Below are positions 48,918 to 60,008 of a stretch of DNA of 64,000 nt, piece by piece. The notes under the pieces are model-generated. The model ran no database searches, had not been told where the DNA came from, and saw nothing but the letters and a program-made list of their open reading frames with translations. Numbering within the stretch: the first letter of the stretch is position 1; every line of letters starts with the position of its first letter. Origin of the DNA: Progne subis subis (lineage: Eukaryota; Chordata; Aves; Passeriformes; Hirundinidae); the NCBI GenBank assembly GCA_022316685.1, contig JAKJHU010001088.1, positions 29,793 to 93,792 of the forward strand, given 5' to 3'. The translations under genes and the position numbers were made by a program.

Positions 48918-48923
48918 GTAAGG
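48916..48923 (+). promoter_or_regulatory. 5' splice site of the DACH2 exon
   Basis: AG|GTAAGG follows the Asn-Ala-Gly codons. It is a near-consensus vertebrate donor and leaves the exon in phase 1, as expected for the next Gly-Ser-rich exon of DACH2 outside the window. Confidence 0.85.
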
Positions 48924-51900
48924 GATACTTGGCCCCTGAGCTGCCCTGGAGCTCTCAATACCTGGATCTCAAATTCTTGGGCTCTTGTATTTTTTAAGCT
49001 TTGCTCTACCAGTGCTAAATCAAAATTAGTGCCCTTGCTCCTCCATATTCCTTCAGTTTTCTTCCTAACAGCTCCCTTTACTAATTGTTTGAAAAATATT
49101 GGTGAAGGATCATCTTCATTAGGGTTGAATATAGACCTTTTAAAGTGCCCCCTAAATATATCTGGAGTAGCAAAAGATTTCTCCACTGGCAATCACAGTG
49201 TCTGGAGTTTTCCAGTATATGATGGAAAGTTTCCAAAAGGTCAGGTTGTGGGAACTCCTGAGTTCCACAGGTCATTGGAGAAAGGTAAGGCAGAGAATGC
49301 TCCATCACCAAGTTTATGGCTTTTCTGCATTTTGTTCTTTCCTTGAGTGGATATTTACAAAGCACAGCTGTGAAGGAGAGTCGTGATAATCCTTGGCTGT
49401 GGCTGGAGTCACTTCAGACAGGAGGCCCTGGCACGGAACACATTCATGTGCTATATAAACATGAATATAAATTTGATCTAAGCTCCCCAAGTCCCAGCTC
49501 CCCGGGAATAAGGTTCAAAGAAGTCAAAACAGATCCTTTGGAGAGGAAATCTTTGTTTATTCTGATGTCCTTCCAGGTGGACAGAAGAGATTTTTACTTG
49601 GACAGTGTAGAGCACTTGCAATGAGACACATCCATTTTGTCTCTGATACCTGTTACAATAAGGGCAGTCTCTCTTGGCCTCACTTTTTACTGCATCCTAC
49701 ACTTTTGCCACTTGAGGAACATATTTTGTTTGTTTCCATTACCAATTCAAGAGGAGAGGCACAGTGTGATCCCCGTGGCATCCCGCTCTCCCGTTGGCAT
49801 TCCCACGGCATTCCCATGGCTCCGAAGGCAAAGCCTGGCTGGTGTGTGCTGCATATGCATCCTAGCATCAAAATGGTAATTTATTAGATCAATAAAGCAG
49901 CAGCTGGGAGGTCTTAGACTCATTTTCTAAAGGAATAACTTTGAATTAATGACAAATTATGCACAAAGCAGTCTTTCCAAAAGTGGTATTGCCTTTTGCT
50001 AATTTTGTGTACTCATCTGTATTTGAAGAAATCTGGCTTCTAATTCATGCATTAAACCTTTCCCCAGCTTCCTGTTCTGTAGGATATGTATTTCTTATTC
50101 ACCTCTCAGACCCTAATCAATTAGTGCACATTGAATTCAGAAAAAAGCACTGAAAATGGCTATTTAGTGGTTGTAACTAAAATAGTTTGTATATAGTTCA
50201 GAATGAATTCTGAAGGTTCACTGAATGCTAAGAAAAATGACTGAAGATAGAATTACTACAGAAGAGTAAGGAAGCTTCATACAGAAAAGATGTAGGGTTG
50301 GTATGAGGGTTTTAAAAGCTGCTGTACAAAAGTTTAATTTGAATGCTCATAGTTTCGTGTGTTACCTGGTAAGGCAAAATTCGTGTACCCCACATGGGGA
50401 GACTCTACATTAATGTGATTATTTTAGGTACTTCATGGAACAAGAAGTTTTTTAGGGGACTGTCACATCAGCCTTTGGACAGTGCATCAAGTGTGAGCTT
50501 TACAGGGGAGTTCTCTGTGGTTTAGCAATTCAATGAGTTCTACAACCAACTCAATACCAATTTAAATATTTGGAAAAATTCCCACTGACTTTAGTTACAG
50601 TGGGACCCAAGAATAAGAGTGTAGTGGCAGTTCCATCCAGATCTTTTCTCAATTCTTTCCCCTTTTCATTGCTTGATGCAGTAAAATTGCCAAGAGCAAA
50701 TTTTCTTGCTCCAGTGCCAGTGTTGCTTGCAGACAGAGCAGTAAGTCTTTATCAGAAAAAAATAATACTAATCCTATTAAAAATCACAATTTCCCCTCTT
50801 TCCAATATGTGCAAGGTGAGCATTGGGATAATTTTTGTGACTTGTGGATTCCTCCTTTATTGGTGGGTCACAAAGATTACAAAGATGTACATTGAGTAAG
50901 ATGAGTCAAAATGGAAAATCTGCATGAAAGGAGTGTAAATGTTGGCTGTACATTTCACCAAATAAAATAACTGAAGAATTATCAAACACTCACTACAGAA
51001 AACTCCTTGGTGTGGCATGAAGAGAGTGGGAATTTTGTTTAGAAGTTAATACACAGGTTGTAACTTTGATCTGCTGTGAAGGGAACACCAGGATAATTCT
51101 GTGTGCATGAAACCTTCACCAACTGCTTTGCTCTAGACTTGCAGTTTAAATGACAATTAAAAATAAAATGGGGATGTGAAATAAGGAAGAAAATTGAATT
51201 TTGATTTTTTTTTTTTTTGCTAAGAAGAGGTGGAAAGGAACAGGGTAAAGGAGTCGGAAGCCTCATAAGTGAGAAAAACATTTTATTTTAGGAGAGAGAC
51301 CTACAGTTTTTTTGATTTGAGGTTGTGTTTAATAGCTTCTGTAATGGCTTCAACATGACTGCATCTAGATTTCAGCATGAATAACAACCTGTTTGTGTTT
51401 CATTTAGCTCCAAATGAGTAATTCTATGTTTTATTGTTTTAGGAAATTAGTCTGTGTATTATTGCTCCTGGAACTTTATAATTAATCACTAAAGGTTATG
51501 GCTGTGGAGAGTTTGTGGGAAATAGATGTCTGAATGATTATAATTGTAGCTGTCAAATTAGAAATATGGCTGTACAGAGCCATGGACCTTTTGCTTCCTT
51601 TGATTTTTTTTTTTTTTTTTTTTCCCTTTTACAGTAACAAAGACTCAAAGGGTTGCAGTTTTATTTAAAACAATCAGGTTGGGTATTTATCTCAGTGTTA
51701 CACATTGACTACCTACAATGCCACTAAATATTTCACTTTTGGATATGTGCCTTCCTGCTCATCCCACAGTCTGACAGATGAGTGGAACACTCTCTTTTTG
51801 CTGTTGTTTATTTCAAATTAAAAATGTAATTGAGCAGTATTAAGTCCTGAAGCTTTATTGCCAGATTTTTTTTGCAAGTGTGTTATTATATACAGGCCAT

Positions 51901-53258
51901 TGGTATACTAAAAAATAGTGTTGAGGATGTCTTGGCATATTCATCTCAATCCCCATCTGTATCTGGTGAAATATGAAATAATTTTGGGTTTGCTTCTTAT
52001 TGATGCCTAGTCTGTCACTTCTCCAGTTTCTTCCTCTGTGCATCATTATGATGATGGAAACTTTTAAGAATTCTCTGTTTGAAGCCAGAATTTGTCCTGT
52101 CAGTTTAAAATCTGAACTCTTAACTCAATTTAACACAATCAGTGACTAATTTCTCAGATATTATATTGTTCTCTAGCAAATTGCAGGTGTGGAATTGAAT
52201 CTTACAAATGTGTCTAAGGAAGTGGGGAATAAATGTGCCACTTCTTTTCTTGCTTCTAATCCAGCTGGTATGTTTTTGCCATCAGGTTCTTCCTACCTCC
52301 TTTTCATGATGTTACAATGATCTCAGTAGTGGTGGAGTTTGGTACTGGAATATTCTAAATAACTTACTAAAAACAAATCCTACAAGAGTTAATACTGAAA
52401 ATATAGGGGAAAAAATTCCCCAAAAAGTTCAATTTGCAGATATTTTTTAATTGAAGCAATGCTTTAGTTCACAGTGCTGTGAAGAATGCTGTTATACATT
52501 TGAACATTGATGTCCTCCTTCCACTCTCTGCAAAAGAGAAAGAGATTTTTTTGCACCTTCCTACTCATCATATGAAGTGTTGAAGTAAAACTTCTCTGGC
52601 AGTTGAAAATCTCTTCAATCTGGCACTGGAGGCTCTCTGACCCCACAGTCCAGCCGACCTGGTCTGGCTGTTCCTTGTGGCTTAGTGTCCCTCTCCATCT
52701 TCTGGTAGGATTGGGGCAGGAAAGTTGAGTTTGGAGAATCAGGTAGTTTGGGACAAAAGTGTCTGGATATGGGAGAAATCCATCCCTCTGGAATCTCAAA
52801 TTCCCAGTGGCCATAAGTCTTTTGTGATCTGTTCCTCCTTCTTTGGCTCCTCCAGGTGAGTCCTTGGAGAGGACACTTTGCTAGTGGCACCTGAGGGTTG
52901 CCAGGAGTGATTGTGGCTTTTCCTGCTCCACTTGGGAAGTGAGGAAGGGCTGGAGTGAGCAGCTGGAGCTGGCTCCTGCTCACTCACAGCCTAGCCACGT
53001 GGCCAGATTTGTTGTTCTGTCGAAATAAGATAAATAGAACAAAAGCTCTCTGGTTGCATAGCAGTGTTGACAAAGATGAGCTCCTTCATCCTCATGCAGC
53101 GCTAAAATCAGGTGAAGTGTGTTCTGGAAATTAGCATGTCATTGCTTAGGGGGATTTGGAACTTACTTGAAATATGAGCTTTTATTTTTAATGTCATGGC
53201 AGCAGGTATTTTGTACAAGTGTGAGATAGGATAGATTGTAAAATAGAGACTGGGTGAT
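48924..53258. other. Intron downstream of the DACH2 exon
   Basis: About 4.3 kb of unique sequence with a T20 run at 51604-51623. Open frames such as 48858-49346 and 52615-52983 have no motif. No second DACH2 exon is recognisable. Confidence 0.6.
51604..51623. repeat. T20 homopolymer
   Basis: Run of 20 T followed by CCC, with no retroposed element visible beside it. Confidence 0.9.
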
Positions 53259-53808
53259 TGTGGTAAACGCCAATCACTTGTTTTAAAATTTTAAAAGTTT
53301 AATAGTAAATAAGATGGTTATAAAAATAGAGTTAGAGTAAAAATTGAACAATTTTAGAGATAGGACAATATGAGACAATAAAAACAAAGTTACAGACGTC
53401 TGGGTGCCTCCCCGAGCGAAAAGCTTCGGAGAAGGACCCCCCTTAACAAAGGATTATTTCTTAAAAGCAATAGCCTGTTGAATATTCATACATTTCATAC
53501 ATTATGCATACATTCCATTTAAACAAGGTGTTGTTTCTGTTCAGTATCACTTCTCTTCCTTAATCTCTATGGCGTCTACCAGTCTAAAAAGCTGCAAGAA
53601 GAGTTTGGTCTCTACTGATAAGAAAGCAGTAAATTCCCTTTCCCTGAAAGATTTACGTTTTCCTGTGGCTGGCATACAAAAACCACATTTTAACTACAAA
53701 ACTACATTCACCATACTATCAAACTATTAATACAACACTAACAATCAATACAACATAATATATATAATAAATATCTTGCACAGAGCCATATAATATGCAT
53801 TTTTCACA
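53259..53808 (-). repeat. 3' LTR of the class I provirus
   Basis: TGTGGTAAACGCC to TTTTTCACA (plus strand), 550 bp. Differs from the 5' LTR by about seven transitions and two A-run length changes. The left flank (TGGGTGAT) shows no target duplication with the right flank of the provirus. Confidence 0.95.
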
Positions 53809-53810
53809 AT

Positions 53811-53827
53811 CCTCCCTCTTTCTTTTT
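53811..53827 (-). other. Polypurine tract of the class I provirus
   Basis: On the minus strand AAAAAGAAAGAGGGAGG lies two bases (AT) before the 3' LTR. It is the expected plus-strand primer; the AT corresponds to the two bases removed by integrase. Confidence 0.9.
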
Positions 53828-53852
53828 ATAATTAATTTGGCTCGAGCAATAT

Positions 53853-54101
53853 TTATTGTTTTCTAGCCTTTATTATTCGCTCATATTTTTCACAAATCAA
53901 TCTCGCTTCTTTGAAGGGGTCTTCTATATTATTTTGTTTCTTTAATACCATAATCCTTTGTGGTATTGTTGTTGTAGGCAAATTCTGGTCCATGTTCACT
54001 AATTGCATGCCTTGTACCACACTGGTGATGAGCCGAATGAAACAGGGAATTAAACAAGGAAGAAATATTAGACTAGCTGTAGCGCATAAAAGGAAGAAGC
54101 C
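53853..54101 (-). pseudogene. env: Env transmembrane anchor and cytoplasmic tail remnant
   Basis: An 83-codon frame without a start codon ends in a stop at 53853-53855 just before the PPT, the normal place for the env C-terminus. It begins GFFLLCATASLIFLPCLIP, a hydrophobic membrane anchor with the L-P-C-L type motif of gammaretroviral TM, followed by a charged tail. Weak related sequence with in-frame stops (WDNVLGVE, about 54110-54135) precedes it. The fusion peptide, CKS17-like region and surface subunit are not recognisable, so most of env is deleted or decayed. Confidence 0.75.
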
Positions 54102-54493
54102 TAACTTTTTCTACTATTCTACTCCCAGCACATTATCCCACTAGCTCTTAAGTTCTCTGCAATCTAGTACTTCTTCCCTTTATGTATGCAATTGCCTAAT
54201 TTGGATGGGTTATAACAGTGACTGTTGACATGAGTGTGAGAGATAAAAAAAGAACTTCAGTGTCTTTCCATGTACAGCTTTTGATAACATCTGTAACATG
54301 GCCTTGTCGATATCCCAAAAGGGAGAAGACAAAAACTGAGTGACAGAAAAAGGAGTAACAGAGGTCCAGTATGGCTTATACTCCCACCTCCCATGCCTAT
54401 GGGGTTGCAACCCACAGCAGGTGTATTTGATCTTCTTGGTGGCGAATACAGAGGCCAATCTGGTCTTGCCCTCTATTTCCTTGTCACTTCCTC

Positions 54494-54910
54494 TTAGCTA
54501 ATTTCCAGACAAATCGTTTTTTGACACTCCTTAACTGTCGTTTCCCACTGTTCTTCCAGTATTTCCCATTCAACAGGCACTAATAATTCCCATCCACAAA
54601 ACAAAGTTATTATTTCAGTTTCTTTAAATTCTACTTGGATAGGAGATCGATTTGGCCCTTGACAATTCCTGCAACGAGAGCATCGCTTGTGTGAACTACA
54701 ATACCAATTCTTCCCACAATTTAAACATTTACATTTAACCCAGCTAGCATGTCTGGTATTTGGGTGGATCAAACAGGGTATTTGGTCTGGCACTGGTGGA
54801 AGTTGCAGCTTCTCTTCCTCCTTGTATAAATCACAGGCTAAGGCGTGAATACAAGAGTTCTCTGTCCGAAACAGTCCTGATCCTCCTGTTGGGAGTGGAA
54901 GTATTCCTCC
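54494..54910 (-). CDS. Cys-rich open frame between pol and env remnant, unknown
   Basis: Open for 138 codons from just after a TAG (54911-54913) to the stop at 54494. No ATG start is evident, so it would need splicing. A Cys cluster, KCKCLNCGKNWYCSSHKRC followed by SRCRNC, packs nine Cys and a His into about 27 residues, resembling a zinc-binding module. The rest is acidic (EWEILEEQWETTVKE). It starts about 100 bp after the integrase stop, where env surface subunit or an accessory gene would lie. I do not recognise it. It may be a decayed N-terminal env segment or a captured sequence. Confidence 0.4.
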   Translation of the reverse strand, partial: GGILPLPTGGSGLFRTENSCIHALACDLYKEEEKLQLPPVPDQIPCLIHPNTRHASWVKCKCLNCGKNWYCSSHKRCSRCRNCQGPNRSPIQVEFKETEIITLFCGWELLVPVEWEILEEQWETTVKECQKTICLEIS

Positions 54911-55016
54911 CTAGGGAGGGTATCTGAGACGTCTCAAAGCTTGTCCAGGCAGTACTTGAAACCACTGATATAAGGTTGGCCTTATCTCCCAGTTAGGTGT
55001 GATCCTGGGTATATTT

Positions 55017-56240
55017 CTAGGACCATTTGGGTCTTCCCAGTTCATTACCACCCAGTCCCCGTTTAAGAGTCAGTTTTGTATCACCCGGTTCAGATGTAAT
55101 CGTCCACTCCTTAGGTTCATCCACAGGTCCTTTGATTCTGCTGGCGTGGATCCACCCTCGTTCCTTGGTCCGGATCGCAGCCTCGGTCGTCAGCAATACC
55201 TGAAAAGGACCTTCCCATTGAGGAGTTAAAGATTGTTCTTTCCAGGTTTTTACTAGCACCCATTCCCCTGGATGAACATTATGGATTTTAAAGTCTAAAG
55301 GTGTGGTTTGAGGGATTATTCCTTTCATCCGTAAGTTTTCAAGAGTTTTTGCAATGGTGTTAACGTACTTTTTAACGCTAATTTCCCCTACCTCATAGGT
55401 AGCATTTTCATGTTGGGTGGTTAAAAAGGGTAACCCAAACATCATTTCATAGGGTGACACTCCCAGGTCTGATCTGGGTTGTGTTCGGATCCTCAATAAG
55501 GCCAAAGGTAGGCATTGTACCCATGACATTTGAGTTTCAACTATTAATTTGGTCAAAGTTCTCTTTAAAGTTTGGTTCATCCTTTCGACACGACCAGAAC
55601 TCTGTGGATGCCATGGGGTATGCAGCTCCCATTTTATCCCTAAAGATTGAATTAGCTGTTGTAACACTTTTGACGTAAAATGCGTTCCTCTGTCTGAGTC
55701 TATTCTATTAACCATTCCATATCTGGGAATAATCTGTTCTAAAAGGGTCTTACTTACCATGTTGGCTGAGGCCTTGGTAGTGGGAACTGCTTCTACCCAG
55801 TGGGTTAAATGGTCTGTTATTACTAATAAATATTTCCATCTCTGTACTTGAGGAAGTTCAGTAAAATCTACTTGAATACTTTGAAATGGTCGAAGAGCTA
55901 ACTCACGACCTCCTAATGTTGTTTTTCTCATTACCTTTTTGTTTATCCTTTGGCAAGTGATACATTTTTCAGTTACTTGCTTTGCTACTCCAAAAATCCC
56001 AATGCATCCATAGTTCCTTAAAAAATGATCACACAAGGCCTGAGTACCCCAGTGGGTTTTCTGATGTATATCTTCTAATATTTTTCTAGCTAGTATTTTA
56101 TTAAGTAATTGTCTTCCATCAGGAAGTTTCCATTTTCCTGATTCAGACTGTTCTCCTCCTATCTTGTTTAATTCTCTTTTTTCTGCTTCACTAAACTTTG
56201 GGATTTCCAATTTTTCTTCATTTGGAGTTAATATTAACAT
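55017..56240 (-). pseudogene. pol: Integrase, apparently complete domain
   Basis: A 407-codon frame covering all integrase domains. The N-terminal HHCC zinc site is H59, H63 (HQKTH) and C93, C96 (CITC). The catalytic core has D125 (VDFTELP), D183 (DSDRGTHFTS) and E219 (SGRVERMNQ); 35 residues separate D183 and E219, the canonical D,D35E spacing. The C-terminal domain has WEGPFQVLLTT and GWIHASRIK as in gammaretroviruses. The domain joins viral DNA ends to host DNA. It lies in the same frame as RNase H but is separated by one TGA stop (56244-56246), so it is not expressed as part of Pol unless that stop is read through. The ATG used here is internal to pol, not a real gene start. Confidence 0.9.
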
Positions 56241-56243
56241 GAC

Positions 56244-57510
56244 TCATTCAGCTCCATTTTCTGCTGCATCTTTAGCTTCCTGATCTGCTAAATTATTTCC
56301 TCTTATTTCTGGGGTCACTCCTTTTTGGTGTCCCTTAATGTGTACTATAGCTATTTCTTCTGGTAGTTTTAATGCTTCTAAAATCTCTAAAATGAGTCCT
56401 TCATGTATTAATCCTTTTCCTCTTGAATTAAGCAGTCCTCTTTCTTCCCAAATTTTTCCAAAAGTATGTACTACTCCAAAAGCATACCTCGAATCAGTGT
56501 ATATAGTTCCTTTCTTGTGTGCTAAATATTCTAGTGCCTTTTTTAAAGCATATAATTCACAAGTTTGAGCTGACCAGTTTGAAGGTAATTTTCCTTTTTC
56601 AATAGTTTGCATGTTTCTTCCATCAACTACTGCATAACCTGACATTCTTTTTCCTTGTAGACATCTGGAGGAACCATCCACATAGATTATTTCCCCTTCT
56701 GAAAGGGCTTGTTCTTCAAGATCCCCCCGAACTTTTGTTTGATATTGGATAATTTCTAAACAGTTATGTATTAAGTTATCTGCTGGTTCTCCATATAGGA
56801 ATTGAGCTGGATTTAAACTCCTATTTACCTCTAATGTCAGATCATCACTATCTATCAAGATTGCTTCATATTTTAACATTCTAGAGTCTGTCAACCATTT
56901 CTCAGCTTTCTGATTTAGCACATTTCGAACTGCATGAGGTGTGCACACAATTAGTTTACCTCCAAAAGTAAGTTTACGACTTTCTTCTACCAGGATTGCA
57001 GTAGCGGCTATAGCTTGAATACATACTGGCCAGCCGTGGCTCACTGGGTCCAACATCTTTGATAAATAAACTACTGGTCTCTTTACTCCTCCCCACTCCT
57101 GGACCACAACTCCATGAGCTACCCCCTTTTCTATATTCACATACAGATGAAAGGGTTTTTCTAATGAAGGTAAGCTTAAAGCTGGTATTGAGGCTAGATT
57201 TAACTTCAATTTTTCTAAGTTATCATCATCTTCCTTGGCCCATTTTATATTATCTCCCTCTGTCAATTTCTCATACAAGAATTTTACTGCTTGTGTATAC
57301 CCCTCAATCCATAATCTACAATATCCTAGTAATCCGAGTAGCTTTCTGATTTCCCTCTTTGAAGAGGGAGGTGGAAGGGATAACATTCGTGCAATTATCT
57401 CTGAACTGAGCCTCTGACTACCCTTACTTATTAAGTGTCCAAGATATTTCACCTCTTGTTCTATGAATTGCAGCTTCCCTTTTGATACCCTTAATCCTTT
57501 TTTTCCCAAG
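56244..57510 (-). pseudogene. pol: RT connection region and RNase H
   Basis: About 421 codons after the RT active site: QEVKYLGHLISKG and LLGLLGYCRLWIEGY (RT thumb), a connection region, then RNase H at about residues 273-421. The RNase H D-E-D-D set is visible in IYVDGSSRC, CELYALKKALE, TIYTDSRYAFG and NNLADQEAKDA, with HIKGHQKG before the last. RNase H removes the RNA strand during reverse transcription. The frame opens with a TTG, not a real start: it is out of frame with the upstream YVDD segment at an A7 run (about 57498-57504). It ends with an in-frame TGA. Confidence 0.88.
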
Positions 57511-57626
57511 AAAATTTAAAAGTTTTATTGTAGCCTCTCTAACTTCAACCTCATCTTCCCCAGATAGTAGAAGATCATCTACATATTGGATAATTTGTAT
57601 TCTAGGAGGAGTGGAGAAGGCTTGCA

Positions 57627-57629
<3 letters not shown>
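57505..57629 (-). pseudogene. pol: RT palm segment with YVDD active site
   Basis: Short frame between two frameshifts, containing IIQYVDDLLLSGEDE, the polymerase catalytic motif (57574-57585 encodes YVDD). It is out of frame with the RT part to its right because of the A33 run at 57630-57662 and with the part to its left because of the A7 run. Both frameshifts sit in A homopolymers, so they may be real slippage or assembly error. Confidence 0.85.
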
Positions 57630-57665
<36 letters not shown>

Positions 57666-58165
57666 GCTTGCCCAAATAAGTTTGGAGACTCCGTGAACCC
57701 CTGTGGTAATTTTGTCCATCTTAATTGCTGCTTTCTTCCAGTTTTTGGATCCTCCCATTTAAAGGCAAAAATATCTCGGCTCTCCTTGGCCAGTGGACAG
57801 GCCCAAAAAGCATCTTTAAGATCCACTACACTAAACCACTCATGCTGGGGTGGAACTTTACTTAGAAGTGTATAGGGATTGGGTACCACTGGGTAACGAG
57901 ACCGAGTTCTTTTGTTAACCTCCCTTAAATCTTGTATTAGTCTGTAACTCCCATCAGGCTTCTTTACTGGGAGAATAGGGGTATTATGGGGAGACATGCA
58001 AGGTTCTAGTGTCCCGTTCTTTATTAGTCCTTCTATTACTGGCTTCAAACCTTCTCGTCCTTCTAAAGATATGGGGTATTGACGTACACGTATGGGACAA
58101 TCTTCTCTCTCTATTGTAACACTTATAGGGTCGATATTTAATCCTCCCCTATTTCTTTTCTTAGC
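57602..58165 (-). pseudogene. pol: RT fingers and palm N-terminal part
   Basis: Open frame starting after a TAA near 58166. Contains GTLEPCMSPHNTPILPVKKP, DGSYRLIQDLREVNKR, VVDLKDAFWACPL (with the first catalytic Asp) and LPQGFTESPNLFGQAL, all in the expected order for a gammaretrovirus-like RT. It then runs into about ten Lys codons from the A33 tract and ends out of frame shortly after. Only 2-3 residues of normal RT seem to be displaced by the tract. Confidence 0.9.
57630..57662 (-). repeat. A33 tract inside RT coding sequence
   Basis: Thirty-three T on the plus strand, all A in the retroviral sense, between FGQAL and the LQAF/YVDD region of RT. It shifts the reading frame. Confidence 0.9.
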
Positions 58166-58180
58166 TTAAACTTTTTTGTT

Positions 58181-58183
<3 letters not shown>

Positions 58184-58216
<33 letters not shown>
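58184..58216 (-). repeat. A33 tract between protease and RT
   Basis: Thirty-three T on the plus strand (A in sense) directly after LGQEDE at the protease-RT junction. It has the same length as the tract at 57630. Confidence 0.9.
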
Positions 58217-58601
58217 CATCCTCTTGGCCTAATTTTAAAACTTTAGCTGTCATTTTCCCATCTTCTGGTATAACCCCTATTCCTAATTTCACTTGTAAGT
58301 CTCTTCCTAGTAAGTTGCTACCTGCCTTTCGGACTAATAAAACATCTCCCACCTAAATTTTAGTTTCCCCTTCAATTACTACATCTTTAATGACTGGAAC
58401 TGTAAAAGTTTCTCTTTTTGCCTTTGTTACCTTTGCAGTATCTTTACTCACACTACAACCTTTTGGTACATTTAGCAGGCAGGTTCTTTCTGCCCATGTA
58501 TCTATTACAAATTCCAATTTTTCTTCTTGGGGACCCACTTTTAGAATTATCACAGGCTCTAGATGGTATTGTCCCCTAAAAAATAGAGCCTTTGACCTCT
58601 T
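58217..58601 (-). pseudogene. pro: Retroviral protease, inactive
   Basis: Frame with EPVIILKVGPQ, VIDTWAERTCLL and, after an in-frame TAG (58341-58355 region, following GETKI), VGDVLLVRKAGSNLLGRDLQ and VKLGIGVIPED. This is the pattern of an aspartic retroviral protease, including the C-terminal LLGRD. The active-site triplet is D-T-W instead of D-T-G, and the TAG splits the domain, so it cannot be functional. It is in a different frame from the nucleocapsid that precedes it; gammaretroviruses normally use stop readthrough in the same frame. Confidence 0.85.
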
Positions 58602-58960
58602 TATTCCTCCTCTGTGCTCATCTCTTTGAAAATTTTCAGATTTATTACCTGCTTAGGACAATTTTTCCTATAATGTCCCTCGCCCCCACAGTAAAAGCAG
58701 ACATTTCTGGAATGCTGCTGAAACTTGGCTTGTATTGGGATTCTATTTTTTTTTTTTTTTTTTTTTCTTTCCCCTTTCTCTATTAATTTTATCTCTAGAA
58801 GTAGTGCTTGTATATTTTTAAGTGAACTTTTAGTGATTCGGTAAGGCATTTCTAGGGGGAAGTCGTTTCTCTGAGCAGTCGCTGCGGTTACCGAGGGAAC
58901 GGAGCTCAGGACAGGAAGGGGGGTGAGAGGAGGGCACAGCGCCGAGGCTTGGTCCTCCAA
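58601..58960 (-). pseudogene. gag: Gag nucleocapsid with one zinc knuckle
   Basis: The frame carries a CCHC knuckle CFYCGGEGHYRKNC (C-X2-C-X4-H-X4-C), followed by PKQVINLK and a TAA at 58601-58603. Upstream is a Lys run from an A21 tract and SSLKNIQALLLEIKLIEKGE. Nucleocapsid binds and packages viral RNA. It is in a different frame from the matrix/proline-rich ORF, which overlaps it to 58830. No capsid domain or major homology region separates the two. Confidence 0.82.
58746..58766 (-). repeat. A21 tract in gag
   Basis: Twenty-one T on the plus strand (A in sense), giving seven Lys codons in frame just before the nucleocapsid zinc knuckle. Confidence 0.9.
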
Positions 58961-60008
58961 GGGCGGAGCGTAGGCGGGGTTTGCTGCCGGGACCGGCAGA
59001 GGAGGGTGCGGTTCCGGGGATAGCAGAGGGGAGCGCGGGCAGTCTGCACGGGGCTGATGGCGGCTGAGTCAACGGCTCCCGGCAGAGACAAAGCAGCAGC
59101 AGCAGCGCCCAGCGCAGCCGGCTCGGGCAGAGCAGCCGGGGATCGGGCAGTGGGGGAAGCGATCGGAGATAGGATGGCTGGGACTGACGGGACCCCGGCA
59201 CGGCCCTCAGGACGGCCGCAGACCAGGCGGCCGGGGCAGACGAATTCACCGGCGGGGCTGGGGCTCGGCTGTATGGAGGGACCGGCGCCGCTGCTGCTGG
59301 CTGAAAGCCAGAGCTCGGGATGGGAACCGGGGCAGGCGGGGCTGCCGGGGGCTGCCAGCCCACGCTGGGGACGGGAACCGGAGCAAGCGGGGCTGCCGGG
59401 GGCTGCGAGCCCACGCTGGGGACGGGAACCGGAGCAAGCGGGGCTGCCGGGGGCTGCGAGCCCACGCTGGGGACGGGAACCGGGGCAAGCGGGGCTGTAG
59501 CAGGACCCAGGACCGGGGCCTCGGCCGCGAACGGCGCAAGCGGGAACGGAGGGGGCAAAGCCTGCAAAGGATCCCACTCTTTTTCCTTCTTTTCTTCTTG
59601 TTCCCTTCCCTTTTCTTTCCCCTTTTTCTTTTCTTGTTTCGTCTCAGGTGTTTCTGATACATTAAAGATTTTTATTCTCCTAAAATCTCCTGTCCAACAT
59701 GTGGCATATTCTCTTTCTTCAGGATTAAACGGTTCTTTTGAATTTACAAATATATTTAAAGCCTGACAAATCCAGTTCTCAAAAGAGCCGTATCTGGACC
59801 AATAAACGTGGTCAGATCTTATTTCCTTCTCTGCCCATTCTATCATGCAAAATTGTATCATTTTTACCTTTTCCTTGTTTTTTGTACAAGGGTTTTTATC
59901 CCAGTTAGCTAACATAATGCCGAGAGGGCTATCTTGAGGTATTTCTGTTGGTAATTTTTTACACTCCTTTTTTTTTCTTGTATCCAGCTTACTGTTTTTC
60001 TGTCCCAT
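58830..60008 (-). pseudogene. gag: Gag matrix and proline-rich region
   Basis: ATG at 60006-60008 gives MGQKNSKLD, a myristoylation-type start; the open frame extends 16 codons further upstream, but the MGQ start is the likely one. Residues to ~115 (DSPLGIMLANWDKN, MIQFCMIEWAEKE, SFENWICQALNIF) look like a gamma/epsilon-type matrix domain that targets Gag to the membrane. Then a Lys/Glu-rich stretch and a long Pro/Ala region with 17-residue repeats (PVPVPSVGSQPPA). The frame ends at 58830 without capsid; homology continues in another frame in the nucleocapsid. Confidence 0.85.
59318..59497 (-). repeat. 51-bp tandem repeats in gag
   Basis: Three full 51-bp units (59318-59368, 59369-59419, 59420-59470) and a partial fourth, encoding repeats of about 17 residues rich in Pro, Ala and Val. 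GC-rich, unlike the AT-rich pol. Confidence 0.92.

Noticed and set aside
48858..49346. 162-codon frame overlapping the DACH2 exon
   Set aside because: Wrong frame for DACH2 and it crosses the splice donor into intron.
59057..59766. Plus-strand 147- and 148-codon frames over gag
   Set aside because: Antisense shadows of the Pro/Ala-repeat Gag sequence.
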